Positions 15,916 to 24,192 of a stretch of DNA of 60,566 nt are shown in pieces. A program made the translations under genes and the position numbers. The DNA comes from Rhizobium sp. (GTDB lineage: Bacteria > Pseudomonadota > Alphaproteobacteria > Rhizobiales > Rhizobiaceae), in NCBI GenBank assembly GCA_002796995.1, contig PEKW01000005.1, forward strand, positions 334,238-394,803. Direction: 5' to 3'. Below the pieces are notes generated by a model that did no database searches, was not told where the DNA came from, and saw nothing but the letters and a program-made list of their open reading frames with translations. The first letter of the stretch is position 1, and every line of letters starts with the position of its first letter.

Positions 15916-16374
15916 GTGAAAAAGCAGACAAAAAAACCGGCCGCCGGGCGGGACGAACGTCGTGTCCAGCAGGTTTTCCACGCGCTTGCCGCGCCGCCGC
16001 GCCGGGCCATCCTCAGATATCTCGCAGAATCCGGCCTCACCGCCGGCGAGATCGCCTCGCGCTTCGACATGGCGAAACCCTCCATCTCGCAGCACCTCAC
16101 CATCCTCGAAACCGCCGGCCTGATCAGCCGCGAAAAGCGCGGCCAGTTCGTCCACTATGCCCTGGTGCGTGCGACGCTGGACAAGGTCCTGTCCGGTTTC
16201 ATCGAAGAGCTTGGCGCGGCCGGATCGGAAGCACCGCCGCCATCGAAGGCGAAGAACGCAGGCTCCGGCAAGACGGACCCTCGTAAGGCGGCAGCCGTCG
16301 AAACGGTGGCTGCCGAAGCCGAAACAGCCGACGTACAAGCCCAGCCGGCACCGGCGCAGATGTCGATGTTTTAG
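15916..16374 (+). CDS. ArsR-family winged-helix repressor
   Basis: Residues 15-95 form an ArsR/SdpR-type winged helix: QVFHALAAPPRRAILRYLAE, then LTAGEIASRFDMAKPSISQH, then LTILETAGLISREKRGQFVH. There is no ELCVCDL-type metal-binding motif, so it is more like the SdpR/autorepressor branch than a metal sensor. The last 50 residues are rich in Ala, Pro and Lys and look disordered. Start is GTG at 15916. A palindrome lies just upstream. No operon partner follows; the next 330 bases are a repeat and the ilvH terminator. Confidence 0.85.
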   Translation: MKKQTKKPAAGRDERRVQQVFHALAAPPRRAILRYLAESGLTAGEIASRFDMAKPSISQHLTILETAGLISREKRGQFVHYALVRATLDKVLSGFIEELGAAGSEAPPPSKAKNAGSGKTDPRKAAAVETVAAEAETADVQAQPAPAQMSMF

Positions 16375-16440
16375 GTAGCCATCCCACCGTCATTCGTCTT
16401 CAGCCCAAACTGACAGACACAAAAGGCGCAAGTCTTGTAT

Positions 16441-16588
16441 CTCCCCCTTCTCCCCATTGGGGAGAAGGGCCGAGCGCCCTTCGACAAGCTCAAGACGAGG
16501 CGAGGAGGGGGCGAAGCCGCCATCCACGCAATCGAGGCCCCCTCCATCCGGCGCTACGCGCCACCTTCTCCCCGATGGGGAGAAGACG
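16441..16588. repeat. Palindromic intergenic repeat (rhizobial type)
   Basis: The element begins with CTTCTCCCCATTGGGGAGAAG and ends with CTTCTCCCCGATGGGGAGAAG, two near-identical hairpins. Between them are GAGGGGGC and GCCCCCTC, complementary segments that let the whole element fold on itself. It fills most of the gap between the ArsR gene and the end of ilvH. A related element sits inside uvrD at 51162-51301. Such mosaic repeats are common in Rhizobiaceae and have no coding content. Confidence 0.8.
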
Positions 16589-16660
16589 AATGGACACGCC
16601 TCGCCCGGCAAAGACCGACGGCGGAGACTGCCATCTGCGGACGACATGAGCTCTACGAAA

Positions 16661-16687
16661 GCAAAACGGGCGCCAAAGGCGCCCGTT
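16661..16687 (-). terminator. Intrinsic terminator of ilvIH
   Basis: On the minus strand a perfect 10-bp stem (AACGGGCGCC / GGCGCCCGTT) with a 3-base loop is followed by TTGC and a TTT. It lies 28 bases after the ilvH stop codon and is positioned to end the ilvI-ilvH transcript. Confidence 0.8.
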
Positions 16688-16714
16688 GCCGTCTCGTTCG
16701 ATCCCTCCGGCCGA

Positions 16715-17287
16715 TTACATGCCCTGCGGGCCGCGATTCATCGCCGCAATGCCGGTGCGGCAGATCTCGTTCAGACCGAGCGGCTTCATGATTGCCACGA
16801 ACTGGTCGATCTTCGACGACTTGCCGGTGATTTCGAAGATGAAATGCTCGACGGTCGCGTCGATGACCTTGGCCTGGAAGGCGTCGGCCAGGCGCAGCGT
16901 TTCGGCGCGGGTCTCGCCGGTGCCGGCCACCTTGACCAGCGCCACCTCCCGCTCGACCGGCCGTTCCTGGCCGAGGTCGCGGGCACGCACCGTCAGATCC
17001 ACCACGCGGTGAACCGGGATGATCCGCTCGAGCTGCGCCTTGATCTGTTCGAGCACGCTCGGCGTGCCGCGCGTCACGACCGTGATGCGCGACAGATGCG
17101 CCTCGTGCTCGGTCTCCGAAACCGTGAGGCTTTCGATGTTGTAGCCGCGGCCGGAGAACAGGCCGATCACCCGGGCGAGTACGCCAGGTTCGTTGTCGAC
17201 CAGGATCGACAGCGTATGGCTTTCGACGGCTGCGGTTTCCTTGGCGATGAAATAGGCCGAACCGGTGGGCTGCTGATGTGCGTTCAT
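16715..17287 (-). CDS. ilvH: Acetolactate synthase small (regulatory) subunit
   Basis: This 190-residue subunit stimulates the large subunit and confers feedback inhibition by valine. It has an N-terminal ACT domain (HTLSILVDNEPGVLARVIGL then FSGRGYNIESLTV) and the C-terminal ALS_ss_C domain containing FIFEITGKSSKIDQFVAIMK. The ATG at 17287 lies 22 bases after ilvI, so the two genes are one operon. The pathway is the synthesis of valine, leucine and isoleucine. Length and motifs are normal for the family. Confidence 0.96.
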   Translation of the reverse strand: MNAHQQPTGSAYFIAKETAAVESHTLSILVDNEPGVLARVIGLFSGRGYNIESLTVSETEHEAHLSRITVVTRGTPSVLEQIKAQLERIIPVHRVVDLTVRARDLGQERPVEREVALVKVAGTGETRAETLRLADAFQAKVIDATVEHFIFEITGKSSKIDQFVAIMKPLGLNEICRTGIAAMNRGPQGM

Positions 17288-17309
17288 GTCTCTGTTCCTA
17301 TTTCAATCG

Positions 17310-19088
17310 TCAAACCAGCTGGCGGCCCTTGGCATCGATGGCGTTGGCCACCGCTTCGTCGGTCGCCTCGTCGGGCAGCAGCATTTCGTTGTGCGCCTTG
17401 CCCGACGGGATCATCGGGAAACAGTTGGCGAGGTTGGCGACGCGGCAGTCGAAGATCACCGGCTTCTTGACGTTGATCATCTCGAGAATGGCGTCGTCGA
17501 GATCGTCCGGCTTCTCGCAGCGCAGGCCGACCGCGCCATAGGCATCGGCGAGCTTCACGAAGTCCGGCAGCGCCTCGGTATAGGAGTGCGACAGACGGTT
17601 GCCGTGCAACAGCTGCTGCCACTGGCGGACCATGCCCATGTACTGGTTGTTGAGGATGAAGATCTTGACCGGTGCCTCGTACTGCACGGCGCAAGACATT
17701 TCCTGGATGCACATCTGGATCGAGGCGTCGCCCGCGATATCGATGACCAGGCTTTCCGGATGGGCGATCTGCACGCCGATCGCCGCCGGGAAGCCGTAGC
17801 CCATGGTGCCAAGACCGCCCGAGGTCATCCAGCGGTTCGGCTGTTCAAAGCCGAAATACTGCGCCGCCCACATCTGGTGCTGGCCGACTTCCGTGGTGAT
17901 GTAGGTGTCATGGCCCTGCGTCAGCGCCGACAGCCGCTCGATGGCGTATTGCGGCATGATGACGTCCTTCGACGGTGTGTAGGCGAAGGAATTGCGCGCC
18001 CGCCACTTCTCGACGCTCGCCTTCCACTCGGCCGTCTGGGCGGCGTCCGGCTTCTTCGGCAGCGCCCGCCACAGGCGGACCATGTCTTCCAGAACATGGC
18101 CGACATCGCCGGTGATCGGCACGTCGACGCGGACGTTCTTGTGGATCGACGACGGATCGATGTCGATGTGGATCTTCTTCGAGTTCGGCGAGAACGCGTT
18201 GAGGCGGCCGGTGATGCGGTCGTCGAAGCGCGCGCCGATGCAGACCATGACGTCGCAGTCATGCATCGCCATGTTGGCCTCGTAGGAACCGTGCATGCCG
18301 AGCATGCCGAGCCAGTTCTTGCCCGAGGCGGGATAGGAGCCGAGGCCCATCAGGGTCGAGGTGATCGGGAAATCGGTGAGCTCGACCAGTTCGCGCAGGA
18401 GCTTGGAGGCTTCCGGCCCGGAATTGACGACCCCGCCGCCCGAATAGATGATCGGCCGGCGTGCATTGGCCATCAGCTCGACGGCGGCGCGGATGGCGTT
18501 GATGTCGCCCTGTACCTTCGGCTGGTAGCTCTTCTGGATGATGTGGTTCGACGGCGGCGTATAGGTGCCGGTGGCGAACTGGACGTCCTTCGGCACGTCG
18601 ACGAGGACCGGGCCCGGACGGCCGGACTGGGCGATGCGGAAGGCCTCGTGGATGATGCGGGCGAGATCATTGACGTCCTTGACCAGCCAGTTGTGCTTGG
18701 TGCACGGCCGGGTAATCCCGACGGTGTCGCATTCCTGGAAGGCGTCCGAGCCGATCAGCGAGGTCGGGACCTGGCCGGAGATGCAGACGAGCGGAACGCT
18801 GTCCATCAGCGCGTCCTGCAGCGGCGTCACCGCATTGGTGGCGCCCGGTCCGGAGGTCACCAGCATGACGCCGACCTTGCCGGTGGAGCGGGCATAACCT
18901 TCGGCCGCATGGCCTGCGCCCTGCTCGTGACGCACCAGGATGTGCTGGATGTCGTCCTGCTGGAAGATCTCGTCATAGATCGGCAACACGGCGCCGCCGG
19001 GATAACCGAAGATATGCTCGACCCCGTTGTCCTTCAGCGCCTTGAGGACGATCTCGGCGCCCGTCATCTGATTGTCTTTGCCCGTCAT
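17310..19088 (-). CDS. ilvI: Acetolactate synthase large (catalytic) subunit
   Basis: The thiamine diphosphate enzyme condenses two pyruvates into acetolactate, or pyruvate with 2-ketobutyrate, at the first common step of branched-chain amino acid synthesis. The 592 residues show the N-terminal TPP-enzyme domain with GVEHIFGYPGGAVLPIYDE (including the catalytic Glu later in VRHEQGAGHAAEGYAR), a central FAD-binding domain, and the C-terminal TPP-binding motif GDASIQMCIQE with NNQYMGMVRQW. The ATG at 19088 has GGAAGAGG upstream. It is preceded by a leader peptide and attenuator (19156-19271). Confidence 0.97.
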   Translation of the reverse strand: MTGKDNQMTGAEIVLKALKDNGVEHIFGYPGGAVLPIYDEIFQQDDIQHILVRHEQGAGHAAEGYARSTGKVGVMLVTSGPGATNAVTPLQDALMDSVPLVCISGQVPTSLIGSDAFQECDTVGITRPCTKHNWLVKDVNDLARIIHEAFRIAQSGRPGPVLVDVPKDVQFATGTYTPPSNHIIQKSYQPKVQGDINAIRAAVELMANARRPIIYSGGGVVNSGPEASKLLRELVELTDFPITSTLMGLGSYPASGKNWLGMLGMHGSYEANMAMHDCDVMVCIGARFDDRITGRLNAFSPNSKKIHIDIDPSSIHKNVRVDVPITGDVGHVLEDMVRLWRALPKKPDAAQTAEWKASVEKWRARNSFAYTPSKDVIMPQYAIERLSALTQGHDTYITTEVGQHQMWAAQYFGFEQPNRWMTSGGLGTMGYGFPAAIGVQIAHPESLVIDIAGDASIQMCIQEMSCAVQYEAPVKIFILNNQYMGMVRQWQQLLHGNRLSHSYTEALPDFVKLADAYGAVGLRCEKPDDLDDAILEMINVKKPVIFDCRVANLANCFPMIPSGKAHNEMLLPDEATDEAVANAIDAKGRQLV

Positions 19089-19155
19089 GCCTCTTCCCGT
19101 CTCATTCTGTCTTGCTGGATTATCTTTGGAGGGGTGCTACCCCGGTTTCGGCCAT

Positions 19156-19180
19156 AAAAAAAGGCCCCTTTGAGGAGCCT
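19156..19180 (-). terminator. Attenuator terminator upstream of ilvI
   Basis: On the minus strand AGGCTCC-TCAAA-GGGGCCT forms a 7-bp stem (one G-U pair) followed directly by seven T. It lies 68 bases before the ilvI start and 35 bases after the leader peptide stop, the standard position for a transcription attenuator. A competing hairpin upstream is formed by GCGCATGGG inside the leader peptide codons and CCCATGCGC at about 19188-19196. Confidence 0.85.
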
Positions 19181-19214
19181 GTTTGTCTGCGCATGGGTGG
19201 CTGTCGCCGGATGG

Positions 19215-19271
19215 TTACACCACCCTGCCCATGCGCTTTCCCACCACAATAAGGATCTGCGAATTGTTCAT
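19215..19271 (-). CDS. ilvL: ilv leader peptide (18 residues)
   Basis: The short frame reads MNNSQILIVVGKRMGRVV. Seven of its 18 residues are the branched-chain amino acids whose synthesis the downstream genes control: Ile-Leu-Ile-Val-Val in a row, then Val-Val at the end. It precedes a hairpin pair and a T-run terminator, so ribosome stalling at these codons should decide whether ilvIH is transcribed. There is no ribosome-binding site before the ATG; instead a promoter fits almost directly upstream, suggesting a leaderless messenger as known for trpL of Sinorhizobium. It is too short to be found by usual gene callers. Confidence 0.85.
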   Translation of the reverse strand: MNNSQILIVVGKRMGRVV

Positions 19272-19279
19272 GGGAAGAA

Positions 19280-19308
19280 GTGATAGACAGAAATATGGCA
19301 GGCGTCAA
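19280..19308 (-). promoter_or_regulatory. Promoter of the ilv leader and ilvIH operon
   Basis: On the minus strand TTGACG (19308-19303) and TATCAC (19285-19280) are separated by 17 bases. The predicted transcription start falls within about two bases of the leader peptide ATG at 19271, leaving little or no 5' leader. Confidence 0.6.
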
Positions 19309-19435
19309 CGCGGACGAGCCTAAAAACCGGACCCGACGCCCGCGGAACGGGCAGGCCTGCGAACTTATCGCATATTAATTATACGCCCTGTTAAAGCCTT
19401 GGGCACTAAACTGCGCCCCGACCAGGGAGCAGATA

Positions 19436-21646
19436 TTGCGCAATAGTGACCTCCAGACATCCGGCCAGGCCGGCGAGCAGGATCGCCGCGACCAAATGGC
19501 ACGGGGAAACCGCTTCCTCGGCCGCGTCGTCGCCTGCAACGGTTCGCGCGCGACGATCGCGGCCGTCGCCGAGGACGGCGGCACGGATCTGACCGAGCTG
19601 TGGTCGGTCGGCCGGCTGATCTCCATCACCGTCGGCAAGAACCGCGTCGTAGCGCTCGCCTATTCCATGCAGACCGGCACGAAGAACTGGGGCGAAGGCG
19701 AGGACAACACCTTCCTCATCGAGGTCGAACTGCTGGGCGAAGTGCATGTCGGCGACGACGGCAGCGAACTCTTCTCGACCGGCATTTCGCGCTATCCCTA
19801 TCTCGGCTCGATCGCCCACCGCATCCGCGCCGCCGATCTCCTGCGCATCTACGACACCCGCAAGGGCGACACCGCCGTGATCGGCAAGCTTACCCAGGAC
19901 GAGAGCATCGACGCGACGATCCACGTCCCCTCCATGCTGTCCAAGCATTTCGCCGTGGTCGGCTCGACCGGCGTCGGCAAGTCGACCGCCGTGTCGCTGC
20001 TGCTGCGCAAGGCGATAGAGAGCGATCCGAAGCTGCGCGTGCTGATCCTCGACCCGCACAACGAATTTGCCGCCGCCTTCCCCGAACATGCCGTCGTCAT
20101 CGACACCGATACGCTCGATCTGCCCTTCTGGCTGATGCGGCTCGAGGAGTTCGCCGAGGTTCTGTTCCGCGGCCGCCCGCCGGTCGCCGAAGAACTCGAC
20201 ATCCTGCGCGACCTGATGCCGGAGGCCAAGCGCGCCTTCCGCGGCAATGAGAGCGCGCTGATGCGCCGCTCCGGCGACAAGAGCTCGATCACCGCCGACA
20301 CGCCGGTGCCCTACCGCATCGCCGATCTTCTGGCGCTGATCGACGAGCGCATCGGCCGGTTGGAAGGCCGCGGCGAAAAGCCGATGCTGCGCTCGCTGAA
20401 GATGCGCGTCATGGCGGCGATCAACGACCCGCGCTATCATTTCATGTTCTCCAACAACACGATCAGCGACACGATCATGGAGACGATCGCCCATATCTTC
20501 CGCATCCCGGGAGACGACCGGCCGATCTCGACCTTCCAGCTCGCCGGCATCCCCTCGGAAGTCGTCAATTCCGTCGCCTCCGTGCTCTGCCGCATGGCCT
20601 TCGAGCTGGCGCTCTGGTCGAACGGCGCGATCCATATGCTGGTTGTATGCGAGGAAGCCCACCGCTACGTGCCCGCCGACCCCAATCTCGGCTTCTTCCC
20701 GACCCGCCAGGCGATCGCCCGCATTGCCAAGGAAGGCCGCAAATACGGCGTCTCGCTCGGCATCATCACCCAGCGCCCCGGCGAACTCGACCAGACGATC
20801 CTGTCGCAGTGCTCGACGCTCTTTGCCATGCGTCTCGCCAACGATCGCGACCAGGAGATCATCCGCTCGGCGATCCCGGACTCGTCGATCTCCACCACCA
20901 GTTTCATCTCGTCGATCGGCAATGGCGAAGCGATCGCCTTCGGCGAGGCCATCGCCGTACCGATGCGCATGCGGTTTGCCCGCGTCGACGAAAACCACCT
21001 GCCGAAGGCCAACGGCGTCACCGCCAAGGCCTCGGACGACAGCCCCGACACGGTCGACCTGCGCACCATCGTCAGCCGCATGCGAGCCATTGCCGGCCCC
21101 GACATTTCCGCCTTCCAGCAGAGCTTCGACGCCGGGCAGCCGGCAAGCGTCGACGACACGGACGAATACGCGCCGGACGGTGCTACGGTCGAGCCGCCAA
21201 GAGCGGCCGCGCCCGAACGCGAGGCCCTGCCCAATCTGGGCCACGATGCGAGCTTCGAGGAGATCCGCCAGGCCCTGATGACGCCGCCGCCGCAATCGGC
21301 CCCGCCAGCCCAGCGTCCGCCGGAACCGGCATTCCAGCGTCCCTATGCACGTCTCGACACCCCGCAGCCCGAGGCAGCCCCACTCGACAGGCCCCGGCTC
21401 GACACGCCGCCGATCGAACCCTACCGCCCCGACATGCTGCCGCGCACCGCGCAGCCGGACGAGCCTTCTCGCTACGCCCGCCGGCTCGACGATCCCTCGG
21501 AAAACCTCCGGGACCCCTACGCCGCCCGCCCGCAGCCACCGCTGGAGCGAACCGACCCTGCCCCGTCGATCCGCCGCGAATCCGGCTCATCCCTGCGTGA
21601 GAGCATCCTGAAAAAACCGCTGTCGAGCCTCTACCGCAAGGACTGA
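19436..21646 (+). CDS. HerA-like ATPase/helicase (DUF87)
   Basis: The 736-residue protein has a HAS-barrel-like N-terminal part (FLGRVVACNGSRATIAAV), a FtsK/HerA-type ATPase with Walker A VVGSTGVGKSTAV near residues 174-186 and Walker B MLVVCEEAHRYVP, and later conserved GIITQRPGELDQTILSQC. HerA hexamers pump or unwind DNA at broken ends, usually with the nuclease NurA; no nurA gene is nearby. The last 190 residues are rich in Pro, Ala and Arg and look disordered. The likely start is TTG at 19436 with GGGAG six bases upstream; ATG at 19496 is an alternative. A related phage-defence or DNA repair role is possible but unproved. Confidence 0.85.
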   Translation: MRNSDLQTSGQAGEQDRRDQMARGNRFLGRVVACNGSRATIAAVAEDGGTDLTELWSVGRLISITVGKNRVVALAYSMQTGTKNWGEGEDNTFLIEVELLGEVHVGDDGSELFSTGISRYPYLGSIAHRIRAADLLRIYDTRKGDTAVIGKLTQDESIDATIHVPSMLSKHFAVVGSTGVGKSTAVSLLLRKAIESDPKLRVLILDPHNEFAAAFPEHAVVIDTDTLDLPFWLMRLEEFAEVLFRGRPPVAEELDILRDLMPEAKRAFRGNESALMRRSGDKSSITADTPVPYRIADLLALIDERIGRLEGRGEKPMLRSLKMRVMAAINDPRYHFMFSNNTISDTIMETIAHIFRIPGDDRPISTFQLAGIPSEVVNSVASVLCRMAFELALWSNGAIHMLVVCEEAHRYVPADPNLGFFPTRQAIARIAKEGRKYGVSLGIITQRPGELDQTILSQCSTLFAMRLANDRDQEIIRSAIPDSSISTTSFISSIGNGEAIAFGEAIAVPMRMRFARVDENHLPKANGVTAKASDDSPDTVDLRTIVSRMRAIAGPDISAFQQSFDAGQPASVDDTDEYAPDGATVEPPRAAAPEREALPNLGHDASFEEIRQALMTPPPQSAPPAQRPPEPAFQRPYARLDTPQPEAAPLDRPRLDTPPIEPYRPDMLPRTAQPDEPSRYARRLDDPSENLRDPYAARPQPPLERTDPAPSIRRESGSSLRESILKKPLSSLYRKD

Positions 21647-21670
21647 GGCTAACCACTCGGGCGCGAACAA

Positions 21671-21795
21671 TAGCCCTCACCCTGAGGCGGGAGCGTCAGC
21701 GACCCTCGAAGGGCGAGGGCGGATGGCCTGGCCATGACATCCGCGGCCGGATGCTTCGAGGCTTGGCCTTCGGCCAAGCTCCTCAGCATGAGGAC
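21671..21795. repeat. Intergenic palindromic repeat
   Basis: The gap between the HerA-like gene and miaA holds CCCTCACCCTGAGG at one end and CCTCAGCATGAGG at the other, with internal hairpins CCCTCGAAGGGCGAGGG and GCTTGGCCTTCGGCCAAGC. Elements of this design are common between genes in Rhizobiaceae. It differs in sequence from the repeat at 16441-16588. No coding content is seen. Confidence 0.65.
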
Positions 21796-21829
21796 GCATG
21801 AGGCGCGCACGAGACTACTGCCGCCGCCC

Positions 21830-22720
21830 TCAGCCGATCCTCCCCCAGCTCGCGTCCGTCTGGTTGCGGAACCACGTCATCTGCCGCTTGGCATATTGCC
21901 GGGTGGCGGCCGAGGCCTGATCGACCACCTCTTCCGGTGTCAGCTCGCCCCGCAGCAGGGCGGCGATCTGCGACACGCCGATCGCCTTCATCGCCGGCAT
22001 GTCGGGCGAAAGCCCGAGCTCCAGCAGCGCCTCGACCTCCGCGACCGCCCCGTCGTCGAACATCCGCGCGAAGCGCCGGTTGATCCGCTCGTGCAGCAGC
22101 TTGCGGTCGGGCAGCTTGATGATCTTCTTCGCCCGTTCGGGATCGACGATCACCGGCCCGCCCCGCCCCTGGAAGTCGGCAATCGACCGGCCGGTCGCCT
22201 GCAGCACTTCCAGCGCCCGCACGATGCGTTGTCCATCCTGGCGGCCGAGCCGCGCGGCCATGGCCGCATCTCGGCTTTCGAGCTCCCGATAGAGCGCCTC
22301 CGCTCCCTCCGCGATCAGTCGGTCGCGCAGCCGCGTGCGGATTTCCGCCGGAATGGCCGGCATCTCGTCGAGCCCGCCGGTCAGCGCCTTGAAATAGAGC
22401 CCGGTCCCGCCGACGATCACCGGCAGCACGCTTCTTGCCTTCAAATCCGTGATCAGCGCAGCCACTTCCCGCAGCCAGTCGCCGGTCGAATAGGCAGCCC
22501 CCGCCGGCATATGGCCGTAGAGATGGTGCGGCACGCCCTCCATCTCTTCGTCCGACGGACGCGCGGTCAGGACCCTCAGCGTGTCATAGACCTGCATGCT
22601 GTCGGCATTGATCACCTGGCCGCCATGCCGCTTTGCCAGTTCCAGCGCCAGCGCGGACTTGCCGCTGGCGGTCGGCCCGGTTATCAGGATCGCGTCGATG
22701 TCGTTTTCAGGGTTTTCCAT
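21830..22720 (-). CDS. miaA: tRNA dimethylallyltransferase
   Basis: MiaA adds a dimethylallyl group to adenosine 37 of tRNAs that read codons starting with U. The protein of about 296 residues has the P-loop LITGPTASGKSALALE near residues 12-27, the conserved DSMQVYDTLRVLTARPSDEE block, and the C-terminal KRQMTWFRNQ motif. Two adjacent ATGs (22723 and 22720) precede the domain; the second is preferred because AAGG lies six bases upstream. The gene is divergent from serB with a single base between the start codons, so each ribosome site lies inside the other gene. Confidence 0.95.
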   Translation of the reverse strand: MENPENDIDAILITGPTASGKSALALELAKRHGGQVINADSMQVYDTLRVLTARPSDEEMEGVPHHLYGHMPAGAAYSTGDWLREVAALITDLKARSVLPVIVGGTGLYFKALTGGLDEMPAIPAEIRTRLRDRLIAEGAEALYRELESRDAAMAARLGRQDGQRIVRALEVLQATGRSIADFQGRGGPVIVDPERAKKIIKLPDRKLLHERINRRFARMFDDGAVAEVEALLELGLSPDMPAMKAIGVSQIAALLRGELTPEEVVDQASAATRQYAKRQMTWFRNQTDASWGRIG

Positions 22721-22721
22721 C

Positions 22722-23612
22722 ATGGCCTTCGTTGCCACGCTTCTCGCCAATCCGTCAAATCCGATCCTTGAGCGCGCGCTTGCCGAACGTGCGGCCGAGA
22801 GCCTCAAGGCCTCCGGCCTCTACTGGCTCGCCGACGGCATCGCCTGCGACATCGTGCTGAAGGACGGCACCGACGAGAAGGCCGCTGAAGCCGCGCTTCG
22901 CGCACTGATCGGCGATCGGACGATCGACGTCGCCGTGCAGGACGCCGACACCCGGCGCAAGAAGTTCCTGATCGCCGACATGGATTCGACCATGATCGGC
23001 CAGGAATGCATCGACGAACTGGCCGCCGAAGTCGGCCTCAAGGACAAGGTGTCGCTGATCACCGCCCGCGCCATGAACGGCGAGATCGCCTTCGAGCCGG
23101 CGCTGCGCGAACGCGTCGCGCTCTTGAAGGGCCTGCCGATCAAGGTGGTCGATGAGGTGATCGAAAAGCGCATCACGCTGACCCCCGGCGGCCTCGAACT
23201 GATCGCCACGATGAAGGCCAGGGGTCACTACACCGCCCTCGTCTCCGGCGGCTTCACGGTCTTCACCGCACCGATTTCCGCCCGCCTCGGCTTCCACGAG
23301 AACCGCGCCAACATCCTGCTGGAAAAGGACGGAATCCTCACCGGCGAAGTGGCCGAGCCGATCCTCGGCAAGCAGGCCAAGGTCGATGCGCTGGTCGACA
23401 TCGCCGCCCGCCTCGGCATCGACACCCATGAGGCGATCGCGGTCGGCGACGGCGCCAACGATCTCGGCATGCTGGAACTCGCCGGCTCCGGCGTCGCGCT
23501 GCACGCCAAGCCCTCGGTCGCCGCCCAGGCGAAGATCCGCATCGACCATGCCGACCTCACCTCCCTGCTCTACCTCCAGGGTTATCGCAAGACTGATTTC
23601 GTCACGCCCTGA
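22722..23612 (+). CDS. serB: Phosphoserine phosphatase
   Basis: SerB removes phosphate from phosphoserine in the last step of serine synthesis. The 296-residue HAD-superfamily enzyme has the nucleophile motif LIADMDSTMIGQ with Asp86 and Asp88, motif II with Ser in LVSGGFTVFT, and motif III/IV AVGDGANDLGMLELAG. The first 75 residues form an ACT-like N-terminal domain. The ATG at 22722 gives MAFVATLLANPSN; it is only one base from the divergent miaA start. Length is typical of the rhizobial enzyme. Confidence 0.95.
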   Translation: MAFVATLLANPSNPILERALAERAAESLKASGLYWLADGIACDIVLKDGTDEKAAEAALRALIGDRTIDVAVQDADTRRKKFLIADMDSTMIGQECIDELAAEVGLKDKVSLITARAMNGEIAFEPALRERVALLKGLPIKVVDEVIEKRITLTPGGLELIATMKARGHYTALVSGGFTVFTAPISARLGFHENRANILLEKDGILTGEVAEPILGKQAKVDALVDIAARLGIDTHEAIAVGDGANDLGMLELAGSGVALHAKPSVAAQAKIRIDHADLTSLLYLQGYRKTDFVTP

Positions 23613-23631
23613 CAGCGCACGGAGAGCGGCC

Positions 23632-24183
23632 ATGGCACCGATCGTCGAAACGCCGCGTCTCATCCTGCGCAACTGGTGCGACGACGACCGCGATCTGTTT
23701 CGCGAGATCAACCGCGACCCGAAGGTCATGGAATTCTTCCCCTTCCGCCGCAGCGCGGAGGAAGCCGACGCGATGATGGAGCGCATCCGCGCCGTGATCG
23801 ACGAGACGGGTTTCGGGTTCTACGCGGTGGAGCTGAAGGAGAGTGCCGAGCCGATCGGCTTCTGCGGGCTGGCCAGGGCCGGCATTTCGCCGATCCTGCC
23901 GGAAGACACCGTCGAGATCGGCTGGCGGCTGGCGACGCGGTTCTGGGGCAATGGCTATGTCACCGAAGCGGCCCGCGCGCTCATCGATTTCGGATTCGCG
24001 ACCAAGGGCTTGGACGAAATCGTTTCCTTCGCGGTTGAAGCCAATACGCGCTCGACCGCAGTCATGCTGCGCCTCGGCATGCGCCACGACGCGGATGGCG
24101 ATTTCGACCACCCGCGCGTCCCCGACAGCCATCCGCATCTGAAGCGGCACGTCCTTTACCGGATCGGCCGCCCCGAGGTTTGA
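23632..24183 (+). CDS. GNAT-family N-acetyltransferase (RimJ/RimL type)
   Basis: The 183-residue protein begins with VETPRLILRNWCDDDRDLF, the typical RimJ/RimL entry, and contains the acetyl-CoA binding region VEIGWRLATRFWGNGYVTEA followed by RALIDFGFATKGLDEI. It probably acetylates a protein N-terminus or a small amine; the substrate cannot be read from sequence. The ATG at 23632 has GGAGAG upstream, 19 bases after the serB stop, so it may be co-transcribed with serB. It converges with the methyltransferase gene that follows. Confidence 0.9.
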   Translation: MAPIVETPRLILRNWCDDDRDLFREINRDPKVMEFFPFRRSAEEADAMMERIRAVIDETGFGFYAVELKESAEPIGFCGLARAGISPILPEDTVEIGWRLATRFWGNGYVTEAARALIDFGFATKGLDEIVSFAVEANTRSTAVMLRLGMRHDADGDFDHPRVPDSHPHLKRHVLYRIGRPEV

Positions 24184-24192
24184 AGGGCGCGC

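Noticed and set aside
17286..19157. A 623-residue open frame opposite ilvI
   Set aside because: The minus strand encodes a textbook acetolactate synthase; the opposite frame has random composition and no ribosome site.
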